Origin: Camarhynchus parvulus
Taxonomy: Eukaryota; Chordata; Aves; Passeriformes; Thraupidae
Direction: 5' to 3'
Length of the DNA stretch: 64,000 nucleotides
Assembly (NCBI RefSeq): GCF_901933205.1
Contig: NC_044581.1
Coordinates: 10,427,501 to 10,491,500, forward strand
The position numbers were made by a program, and so were the translations under genes. A model generated the notes under the pieces. That model was given only the letters and a program-made list of their open reading frames with translations, had not been told where the DNA came from and did no database searches. The stretch's first letter is position 1, and each line of letters begins with the position of its first letter. This document shows positions 45,051 through 56,140 of the stretch, piece by piece.

Positions 45051-48000
45051 CTGCACAAAGTGAACCAGCTTTCCAGGCTGTCCACAGAGCACCAGCAGTG
45101 GCCTTCCTCTCCCCTGGCTCATGGTGACAACAACCTCCTCCAGTGCCTCCCCCACTAAAAACTCTTCAGACACCTCTCAAGTTTAAAATTAAGCAGGTCT
45201 TCTTGATTCTGCATCCCCTCCATATCTTCCATTCATCCTATTATTTTTCAAAGAAGCAGCTATTTGTTTATGATTTGCACATCCCAGCAGCCTACAGATG
45301 TGAAGAAAAGGTTTAAAACATGAAAAAGGTTTTTCACAGTGCAATTTCCTTCTGTTTCGGCTGCACACTCAGGTCTTTTATTTTCCTACTTTCTTTCATT
45401 GCTACAGAAAATGTTCAAGTGCATAGATCCAAAAACCATGAACAAACATTACCTGGACAGAACCATACCTATGCTGTCTCCTGTGTTTTGAAGGAAGCCA
45501 GCCTGAAACACCTGGGACTGTTAAACACCACAAATTTACTTCTGAAAAGACAAAGTGTTTCTCTTGCATGACATCCTCTGGTGGGCTGAAGACACTTTAC
45601 TTACACGAGAAACCCTTGCTGAGCCACTGTGACTTGTTAGTGCTTCATTCTCTGGGCTTTGACCTGGTATGTGGCTGCTGAGAACGTACATTGAGCTTCA
45701 CATGGGGAAAACTGTGACTGTCCTTCAAAAAAGTTCTACCACTTTATTAAGGTAGATAATGAGAAACCACCTAAGTCAAGGTAAGAAATAACTTAGTAAG
45801 AAATTTTCACAAATTGAAATTGTCTCTCTGTTTTCAAAGATAAGCAAACTGGTTATTGCAGCCACAAGGTGCATGTTTGCAAACCTGCATTTGTAGAGCA
45901 CAGCTCCAGTCCTGTGTGTGGCCCCTGACTCCCCAGCCTGCTCTGGTTCCTGGGCTCCAGCAAGGCATCTTTCCATGGCTCCACCTTGCTGTGGCCCCGT
46001 GGGTGGGACATGGAACCACTGCACACACCAGGCTGTTCTTCCGTCTCCCTGTAGCACCTCCAGCAGAGGGTGAGGGCTGGCTGTGATCCCTTTGTCCAAC
46101 AAGCCTGACGAGGGCTGTTTTGGTTATGTCTAGGCAGCCCCATTACGTAATGGAAGAAGCACTCCAGGAATAATGTGCCAACATCCATGCTAACTGGGTC
46201 CTCCCTAAAATCCACATATTGGCACAAGAGGTGCGTGCACAGGCACACGTATGGAACAGAAACCCATCTGTATGTATGTTCTTCAGGGACTGACTCTTAA
46301 AAAGCATTAGGTTGCAGTATTTGTACATTATCCAGGCTCAATTTAATTCAGATTTCAGAATGCTGGCATGGCACAAATTAGCTGGTCTGCATGCCAGCAG
46401 CCATCACTAGTGTAACAGCAGAGCCAAAATGGGGAAACATTAAGAAGCACTCTTTGTGTACATAATTGTGTGTTTACAAATGAGCCATTTGAATATTATA
46501 GAGTTAGTCCTGTGCAACACAGAGATGGGAGTCATAAGAGTAAGAAAATTTGGCATCCTGGTTTGAAACTCCAGCCAAAACCATCATTTAATCCAGACAA
46601 AGAAAAAGATCGACCAATTATGCCAGTAAGTTTGAAACAGCACTGTAAAAAGAAAAAGTGACATGGCATAGGTTTGTGGTTCCCAGCTAATGGAGCTAAA
46701 ACCTAGCATCAGATGGTTTCTGTTTTACATTATTGTCAAACAAAAATAAATCATCAAAAACATGGCAGATTCAAGCCCAAATGGCAAGACATACCATTAA
46801 AAAAAGCAGCTAGTGGTTGAAGTGAAGATTAAGAAGTGCTGTTCATTCTCCTAGAAATGCTAGGGCTAACCAGAAGAACCAGCTCACCCTTACAGGCTCT
46901 GCAGCTGATTCACTTTTTTTCTGAAAGCAAAAGGCTGCAATGCCATAGTTGAGTTCTGCTCCAGAAAGATTTTGCTTCCTGATGTTCAGAGATTAGCATA
47001 TTAAGTGCATTATGTACTGCATTTACATAACTATTGTATTATGGCACAGTTGAAATTTTGTTGGCATTTCTATTGCAACCCCCAGTTTCACAGCCTGTAG
47101 TTGTGATTAGACATTATGTTCAGATGACCTTCTTTACAGGGGTCAGGGAAAGGGAAGATTTTGGGTTTATTTTTTAAACATATTTCAGATTTCCAAAAGA
47201 AACAAGAGGCTGCCAAAGACACAGCAGTCGAATCAATATGTCAGTACTGTCAGAGAACAAGTGTTCTTTCCAAGAGGAGCTGATCTTTCAAATGTGAGAA
47301 TTGACAGATGCTCAAATGTCTATTTTCCTTACATCACCAACCCCAAACATTCACATATCATGACCTGGGTCCCAAAATTAGAAGCTTTCCTAAAAAATCA
47401 CAAGACCTAAAGATTACAAATTTAGAGATCATTTTATATTAATTTCTTTTTTTTTTTTGAAGATATCTACTTCAACATTATCTAGCTTTTCTTGGCGTTG
47501 TATGGGCTATACATTTCCCAACCAAAGGATTCTCCATCCTTTGAATGCAGGAGATAGATCTACATAAGTGTCATGATAAAGGCAAGAAAATTTCCAGCCC
47601 TGTATTACACTACATTCTAGTTTTATATTCTATGTTTTTTTATACCTGTCAGAGGAATAAAAGTAGCCATTTCAGACATTTTCTAGTCTGTGTTTCCAAA
47701 CACCATGAATTTCTTTCCAGAAGCACTCCTGCCTGGCTGTGCTTTCCTTGTGAGGCAGCCCTGGAGCTCTGAAAGCTTCTTGTCCCCCTGGCCCTGCAAC
47801 AGCTGCTCCACTTTATCAATAAAACAATCATTGGGCCACAGACTATGGAATTTCATCAGTTGGATGCATTTAGTTTCTACCACAGACTGACACAGAAGGA
47901 TCAGGAAACCAAGAAAACCTTCCAGGCAGGGTCTGTCCAGCCAAATTCTCTGCTAGTTTCTTTTATGGTCCTGGCATCACAAGCAGCTCTCAGCCCTGAG

Positions 48001-48340
48001 CATCCCTGATCCCTGCTCTCCTGGCCACTGCAGGACTGCACAATGATGAAACATGGTTCCATCCCTTGCAGTGCATTTCCCTGCCTGGCTGAAGGCTCAC
48101 TGTTAGAGCAGCTCTACTGCTGAGTCCCCACCAGCAATTTCTTTGCAGCAACTGAAGCAGAGCATTGGCTTGAAGTGTTTGCATTAGATCTCCTCCCATC
48201 CTTGCTACAGTCCTGATGGGGATTTAATGTAAATTTAAATAGCCACATCAAAAGCTCCAACAAGCTTTACTTTAAATTGCTAGCATAGACGATGCCTTGC
48301 TCCAGCTGGCTTGGCAGCTCACATTTTCAGCACAGGGCAA
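45050..48340. other. gene-free interval
   Basis: No gene. A CTCF-like plus-strand word CCAGCAGAGGGTGA is at 46060-46073, and a T run near 47448-47458. 46960-47130 is a candidate AT-rich regulatory block. Confidence 0.3.
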
Positions 48341-48620
48341 CCAGACATGACTCAGGGCCAGATTCCCAAATGTGGTCAGGTGTCTGTAAGAGCAGGAAAA
48401 TGTCTAAGTGCATTTGAAGAACAATTTAATTGACTATTTTAATCTTTAATTGTAGTCTATAGGATTCTAAATCCCAGTGACTCTCAGTGAGACTCAGGCT
48501 CTTCAGTGCCTTTGTTGCTTTACTGGGAATGATACTAATGTCCAGGTTTTAAATGACATTTAGAGTCTTAACTCTCATCTGGCCCTAAGCTGTGGAGGAC
48601 CTTTGACATTTTTACCCACC
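48340..48620. repeat. remnant of an ancient amniote interspersed repeat
   Basis: Begins with GGGCCAGATTCCC (48355-48367) and continues with 'ctaaatcccagtgac' and 'gagactcaggctc' segments. These resemble a dispersed repeat that I know from turtle and crocodile DNA ('cctaaatcccattgac ... ggacttaggctcctaa'). It is highly diverged and the family name is uncertain. Confidence 0.35.
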
Positions 48621-49046
48621 CTCTTTTCTAACTAAAATGGAAAAATGAAGAGGTGACATATTTTATAATGAAAAATAAGATTCTGCATAAATGGAAAAAG
48701 ATTGTAAAGGAACATCAGGGTTGTCCTGCACCACTTCATATAAATCTCAGATTCCTACACACTCTCACTCAGAAAAATGACTAAATGAAGCCCTTATTCA
48801 TAATTTTCCTATAAAAAGTTATTGATTCAGAATACAAATATCTTTCTACTCATAAACCTTGTGTAAAAAAGGTTTGGTTAAATAAAAAGAAAAAAGTTTT
48901 TTATCTTCTGTCACATCCTAGATCTTTGTTACAAGGAAATGTTTACACATAAGTTCTAAAGTTCTGAAAATAAGTGGTGATAGGAGGAATGAAAACAATC
49001 CAGAACATTACCTGTAATGGCAGACTGGGGCAGTCTGACAGTGTTG

Positions 49047-49064
49047 ACACACACACACACACAC
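49047..49064. repeat. (AC)9 microsatellite
   Basis: Eighteen bases of perfect AC repeat. Confidence 0.95.
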
Positions 49065-50459
49065 TTCACATTTATTGACAAGTTGCAGCATTCACCAATT
49101 TCTAATTTTCTGAAGTCGGAAAGTCTGCACTGTATGTGGAGCCAAAGGCTAAGGGCAATATTTCACCATTGAGGTAACTATCCTAACCCATGAATTTACC
49201 TGGCAGTAGATCATCTTAAGATATATCATGTGGTGAGACTACATCAATGAGCAGTTCTTTCAATCCCCAAGATTACCGTAAGTTATACACATTGCACTAT
49301 GCAGACAGAGGTAAAAATCTGTAATAGGCTGAAACACCTCACCTTGCTAAAGTAAACACCTGCCTTGTTTGGATTAACAGGAAAGTGATCCAACCAATTT
49401 AGAGCAAACTTGGCCATTCTCCACTCAACCAAACACTTATGAACCTTCAGTTAGTTTATCCTTCCAACATATTATGGAAATATTAGTATTTGCTGCTCTG
49501 AAAAATACTTTTTTTGGCATCTTCATATCCCATCCGTATTCTAAGATAAACACTGACAGCTGATGGTATTCAGGAACGCTGCCATATGTTCCCCTAGAAA
49601 TAGAATTCTGAAATATGGCTGTTATCCACCAATTGGCATATTTACTAATTAGTACAAAATTGCTCAAATACACTAATTTCTCCCCCAAGGGAGAATCCCT
49701 CTAAAGAATTCTCATCTGATGCATCAGAATCTCTTACTCACGACTTACACACTCTCACAGTTTCTGATTTAATGGTTAACACAAAGAATCAAAAAAGCTC
49801 TTCTAGGGAGCAAAGTCAAACTATTTATCTTCAATTCCTATTTTTTCCAGACAAGCAAGGCAAATGGCACCCACAGAGTTAATATTTGAATGCCTTTTCT
49901 AATAAAACCAGCTTCCATTTTTTTCGGTCTTTTGTGCAAGTTTAATAAAATAAATTTTGAATATCAATGGAGTACATTCTATTTTTCTTGGCATTTCTCT
50001 GCCTTGCTATGTCCTTCTATTGCAGGAGTCATGCCATAGGGAGAGCACTTTTCCACAGTCCATTGAAGTTGTGCCATAAGGGCTGGAGATGATTTGCTAA
50101 AATGCTCCAAAGGTATTCAAATTTCTTTAAAGAAGAAATTCAATTTATGTGCATTTATATTGCAGTGTCTGTCAGGAAGAAAGGTTATAATCACCAGCAT
50201 ATTTTAGATTTACATTTTCTTCTATACATGAGGTAATGGTATTAGAGGTAAACTATGAGGTTTAAAGTTGAATTCGATGTATAGTACTATTTTCATTGCT
50301 GCTAAAATCATGTTTTTGAAGTTTTTGAGGAAAGCATATGTTAGCATATGTTACTGAAATATCAGGAACAGGATGCTGGGTAGCTTAGAGGATAAACCAT
50401 TTGTCTTTCTTCTCTGCATTCTTATATAAAGTGTGGCTGGATTTCATGAGCAAAACGAA

Positions 50460-51080
50460 GAGAGGATGCTCAGCTCAAGATTAGTTCCCATCACAAAGTT
50501 GCAGGGCAGTTTAGTTAAGTAGAGCTATCAGGCACATTTCTGAATTAACATGCAAGCTAAATGTGCCTTTAGTTGTACCACAGGAGGAAGGGAAAAAGAG
50601 GGCTTGGAATTTGTGATATCGCTTATGTAACCCTCGGAAGAACAAATACTCATCAAAAATTAAAGGGAAACCCTGTCTCAACCACATTGCTGTAGGAAGC
50701 GTTTCACCTCATTTTTCTCTGAAAATTTACTTCATTTAAATTTCCTGTGACTGTATTAAATATTTAGATGTTGATATTTTCCCTGAGTAGAAAACATTAT
50801 CACAATTCTTATCAAGTTGGAATCCTTTTAAGCACATCTTAAAGTTATCTGATAATTAAATTGCCATGCTTATCTCATTTAGGACCTCACTAATTATAGC
50901 TCAAGCACTTCAGTGGTGTATATTGCAACTGATTTTGGAACTGGAGCTGAATGTCCTCTTTTAAATAAACGCTCTAAGTTGGCCTGCAGATTTATTTTAT
51001 AATTTCACTGCTTCCCCTGCAATCATTGCCAATAAGGAAGCATCAAAGGTATTATGGTGCCTTTTGCACAGCAAGGTAAT
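50460..51080. promoter_or_regulatory. candidate conserved enhancer block
   Basis: About 600 bases of complex AT-rich DNA with TGATAATTAAATTGCC and CACTAATTATAGCTC words, GATA-type TTATCT repeats and a few retained CpGs. It has no repeats and no open frame of note. Confidence 0.35.
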
Positions 51081-52917
51081 TGTATTTTAAACCTGCTTCC
51101 AAATGAATTCCTGATAGCTATCCAACTTTGCAAACAGTCATTTAAGCAGTGCTCTTTGGAGAAGCAGGCACACCCACACATTTGCAGTTTGCTTCATAAA
51201 TTTCAACAGATAAAAATCCAGTTCCATTTCTCAGAGAGTGTTTATTTTTAATATGTTCTGACCAGATACTGGGCCAGATAGGGTAGCAAGAGACTTTTGC
51301 TGAGTACCTGACTCACCCTGGCCAAGGCTGGGTGTTGGTCCTGCAGTCAGGTCCTTGAGCTCAGATGCCCCCACAATAGATGTCTGTGAGCAGAGTATTG
51401 AGATGCAGAAATACTTGGGGAAAAGGAAAACCTCAAGAGAAGGCCTCTCTTATTCATGTAATAGTTCATGGTCTATTTATGTCTAAGCCTAATGCGCTGT
51501 ATAATCTTATCCTTGCTCTTCCCTCACAGACTTTTCCTGACAATCAAATTTGATGTAAAACATTGCCACTGGATACTTTGGGACGCCCTTTTTGAGGTCT
51601 CTTTGTGGGCTGTTTTATGTAGTATTTAACAGGACTTTGTGTGCAAACACGAATGCACACACAATGCCTTTCACTTTGCAAAGTACTGAAATTTGTCTTG
51701 GATGCACAAAGGTGCAGGTCCAACGCAGGAAATGAACACCTCCTGAGCAGAGACAATCCCTTCTGTCCTCCCCAGGAAGTGACTAATCAATTAGGTGGGA
51801 GTTCTTCACTGGCATGGAGGGACCTGCCAGAGCCTGTCCTTATACCTCCATAAAGGAATGCACATCATTAACATAATGCAGTGACACACACACTTTCTTT
51901 TGTTAGACAGGCACAGTATTTCTAGAATTACCTCCTCTCTTAACACCGATATCTACAAGAAATATGATGTCTGAGTTCTTTATGTTTAAATTGGATCCCT
52001 TCCCATCTTATTGCAATGTCTTGTATTCAGATTCCTCGAAGACTACTCAGCTGTACTTTCTGATGCCCAGTTCCACCACTCTGAGCAGTATCTTCTCATA
52101 GCCAGGGATAACCTCCTGCCATGTGCTCAGACCTGCACTCTGCCAGGTCTCCAGGCACAGCACAACCCACTTAGAGCAGCAGTGGAAAAAGTTTCCTGCT
52201 TCTGAAAAGGCAATTTTGGGTGGGGAGGGGTTTTGCTTCCTCACATTTGCATTTTCAGTTGCACTCCCCAGGACAGAATGTAGTTCCTTTGCAGTTTCAA
52301 AGCAAATGAAGACTTGAATTTATGGCAAAGTTGTATGCATAAGGATGCAGCCCTGTACTTCCACAAGGCTTTATGGCACTTGAAGAGTCTGCCCACCCTA
52401 AACCTCTTGAAAGACACAGTCTGCAAGCTCCTCCCAAACTGAGAGGAAACTGCAAATAGGCAATAATAATGAACCTGTATTTCCTCTGCCATCCTAGAGG
52501 AAAAGACATACATCCCAATTACTGCCAAGTCTACATGATATCAAAAACATAAGAAAAAGTTTTAGGACCGCCAAAGAATTTTCCAAAGTGTAATCAGTTA
52601 AAAGAAAGGCACATCTGAAATTCAAAACAGTTCTATATGTTTGGGACTGCTGAAAGATATTACAAAAGAAATCACAACCCAGTCAGTTCAGTGAGTAGCA
52701 CAGACACTTGTCTACACAGTTTTTCATTACATCCCTGCACGTGGTACTTCAAAAAGCATGGTAATTCGCAAAAGTAATTTTGTAAAAGTTTCCATACATC
52801 TCCTGTTAAGAGCAATTTGGCTAGTATCTGTTGCTAGCTGTGAGCATGCTTTTAGATATTAGATGGATGAGTGCAGACAAGCAAGAGGAAAAAAAACTAA
52901 GAGGATAAATACTTGGC

Positions 52918-53150
52918 AGATCTCTAACTTTCACTAGAGGATCGCAAAGTGATTTACAAACATCAATTAATTAAGCCTCAAAAAGCCCCAGTGAGATAGG
53001 TAAGTATCATTACTCTCATTCCACTAATGTGTAAACTGAGACACCGAGAGAATAAGTCTTTCACCCAAGGTCACACAGCCAGCAGCTGGCAGAGCCAGGG
53101 CTAGAAACCAAGAATACTGCCTTACCTTGCTCCTCACCTACTAGACCATT
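52918..53150 (-). mobile_element. MIR/CORE-SINE family element, near full length
   Basis: Read on the minus strand, it starts AATGGTCTAGTAGGTGAGG and passes through CTGGCTCTGCCAGC. It continues with GCTGTGTGACCTTGGGTG, GTGTCTCAGTTTAC and 'tgatacttacctatctcac', and ends in a GTAAATCACTTTGCGATCCT tail. This follows the order of amniote MIR-like tRNA-derived SINEs from the tRNA-related head through the core to the 3' end. Confidence 0.8.
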
Positions 53151-55690
53151 GTATTTCTCCTAAAACAGTTTAAAGTTTCTCTTGTGCAAATGCAATATTC
53201 TACAAACCCAGGAAGTTTCCTTCTATGTCTGAGATTACAAGACTCCCCTGGTACCAGCCCACACATTACTGAGTAACATGTGGAGGCTCCTAAACTTGTG
53301 CTCCCAGTTTCTGTTGCCCAGTCCCAGACTCATCACAGGGTTAAAAACAAGAGATAGAATGAAAAAACCAAAAACCCAACCAAAAAACCCAACTCCAAAA
53401 CAACCAAATGCCACAAAACCCCAGCCTTCGATGCTGGCAGCCAGACTGGTACCAAAGGTTTCTGTGCCCTGGCCCTGGAATGTGCTGCACTGGCCACAGT
53501 GACTACAGATGTCACTTGTGTTTCACTGGGCTCAGCTGAGGAAGAGATCAGAGTCACAGAGAGCACATTTTGGGCTAGGCAGGACAGACACACAGACTCA
53601 TGGCACACAGAATAAAAGTCAGAGTGCTTGTGTCACTCCACACAAGTCAGGAGCACAAGGTAACACCACAAACTTGGAAAGCAGCACATGTTTTTACTTT
53701 AAACCAGAGATAGCTTTAAAAAATAATTTGTTGCCTAAGGTTACTACTGAATATGTTATCAGAGATCAGTTTACAAGGATTTAGGGCATTACTTAAAAAA
53801 TTGAAATAGTGTCTAAAAATAGATATTTGCAATATATATGCTCAACATGGCTGCACCAGGACAGAGGCACTATGTAGAAAATATTTTATAAAACACCTGA
53901 CCCCTGGCATCAGCAGAAATAAACACCCAGCAAACAGCTCTGAGCAGATTTGCTTCAGCTCTGAATGTATTTGCTTATATACATGCATATATTTATGTAT
54001 GTAGACAACCAATAATGACTCCTCATGGACAAACAGACAAGGACAGAAAACCTTTGCACTATTGCCCAAAATTCCTCATTTTGGATGGACTAGTAGGAGA
54101 AGCAAGTGACAAAGTCTGTGAACTATCCATAGCCATATAAACGTGTTCTGCTTGGCAATAAAGTAAGCTAGCTGACTGCTGAGACTGTAGGACCTGACAA
54201 CAGAACAACAAAACCAAATTTTAAAAAATCCTGCACAAGAGTTATGTAACTGCATGCAGGACAGTCATAGGGACAGGAAGCAGTTTATTGTCCACAGACC
54301 ATATATATATATATGTGCATACACACACATATATATGTGTGTATAGATATACACATATATATGTGTGCGTGTATATACATATATGTAGAAAAAACCTACA
54401 TTGTCCATTTAGCTATTTAAAATGGAAACTCCACAACCGAAGAAAGAAAAATACTCACTCTTTGCCCACCCTGCCTTCCTACAGACAGCACTTCCAAGGG
54501 CTGTCAGAGGAGAAGTGTCTCCTTTTACTTGGATCCATTGCTACAAGCAATTCCTCACCAGAAAGTGCAGTTACCTTTTCAGCAGGGGAAAGTAGATAAC
54601 AGACTCATTTTGCAGCTGAAGGAGGGCCCCTCATGCAGCTGCTTTAGCACCTTGGGTAATGCCTCTGAGAGCAGAAGCAAGAAGGTTGCAGAAGTTCTGC
54701 TCTCCAAAGCTTCTGCCCTGTGAGCCCTACAGAGGAATGGACACGGCGCCTTCCTGTGCTGCTCCCACATCCTGCAGCCTTGCCTTGGCCCAATGATTCA
54801 GCCTCACTGCATTTGGTGCTTATGATTACAGTGAAAAACTGATCAAAACCCAGTCTGGGTCAGTCATAGCTGAACTCTCAGGCTATGGGTTGTAGCCAAG
54901 CCTTCTGCCAGGGCTGGGTGCCTACACTGCTCACCCCACTCTCTGTGTACAGAATTTGTCCTTAGTGGCTAATTTACATGGGGTTTGTAGTACAGGAGGC
55001 TTTACTGTGCATTTGCAGAACTCTGCCCTGGCTCACAGATGACTAACAGAAGACAGACAGAAGGAAGCCAACATTTCCACTCTTCCCTCCATGCACTCAT
55101 TTCTATTCCTTACAGCCAACACCGCATTCTAGCTGCAAACCCAATCTGCCAGGCTAGCACATCTATAATGAGAGAAACATAAGAAACAACTAAAATCCAG
55201 GCAGACTACACATAAAACCATTTTTTACGTTTATCCAGCTGTGTGCAAAGTAATATTAGCAAAACTGGTGCTTTTTTAAAGCATTGGCTAATATATTTAT
55301 GTGCAAAGAAGGATATATGTGGTATGATCAGCTATTGCAAATAATTCTGGTGTGCTCCCAAAGAAAGAATTTCAATTTAAATTATTTATTCAGCATTCCA
55401 TGCTAAATCATATAATAAAATACCATTTCTACACAGAAAATAGATTTATTGCACACAGATGTGCTAAAATCAAAACATCTGCACATGAAAAATCATCAAT
55501 ACCACAATATTTTAACTACTTTGTGCAGATAAAGCAACCAACTAATTGCTTTCTGAAAAATTCAGGGCAGAAATTTAGTGCACCAAATATTTATGGGTTA
55601 AAAAGAAATGTAGTAATTACAGAATCCTGTATCACTTCCATTTGTACACAGTATATTGGGTGTAGGCACATGCCATCAGACCTCAAGTAA
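53150..55690. other. gene-free interval with a large TA/TG microsatellite
   Basis: No gene. 53360-53420 is an A/C-rich low-complexity patch. 54297-54387 is a palindromic TA/TG tract. The frames at 54288-54599 and 55352-55690 appear to be chance. Confidence 0.35.
54297..54387. repeat. (TA/TG/CA)n microsatellite with long palindromes
   Basis: Alternating TA, CA and TG dinucleotides. It contains a perfect 20-bp palindrome at 54323-54342 and a 16-bp palindrome at 54351-54366. Confidence 0.9.
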
Positions 55691-55699
55691 TGCTTTGTA

Positions 55700-56140
55700 G
55701 ATTGATGAAGTCTGACTCAAACAATATGTCACAACAGGAGCCTGACAACTGAAAGCATGCTTAATGCAAACTTGCAAAGTCTTCCAAAAGAATGCTAGAT
55801 TTTTAGCCACTTAATGGTTTGAGCAGTAGGCTCTTTTTACTGCTACTGAAATGAAATACTTCAGTAAAGCTCTTGTCATTTACAGATGTCCTTCTATATC
55901 AAAATCATGCACCATTTTTGGTTCATTTACAAAATCAGATGAAACAGAGCTGGATCTTTTACTTTTTCCTAACTGGCTGCAATTAGAAGCTAGATGTTAT
56001 TGAACAGGACTGTCGAATATGCTCCCCCCATCTAATCTCTTTTGCAGTCTCCTGTGTCAAGCTACTACCTTAGCAAATATCTCCATTTATTATTTTTGCT
56101 AGAAAGGTTCATTGCATCTTGCAATGTGTGTGATTTTTGT
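55700..56140. promoter_or_regulatory. candidate conserved noncoding element
   Basis: Non-repetitive AT-rich DNA with balanced complexity, words such as GATTGATGAAG and CTGCAATTAGAAG, and a retained CpG near 56014. It is gene-free and conservation is inferred only from texture. Confidence 0.3.

Larger units (their letters stand above)
48620..52910. other. gene-free interval
   Basis: No gene. It contains an (AC)n run (49047-49064) and AT-rich candidate elements at 50100-50260 and, more strikingly, 50460-51080. 51250-52900 shows only chance frames. Confidence 0.3.
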
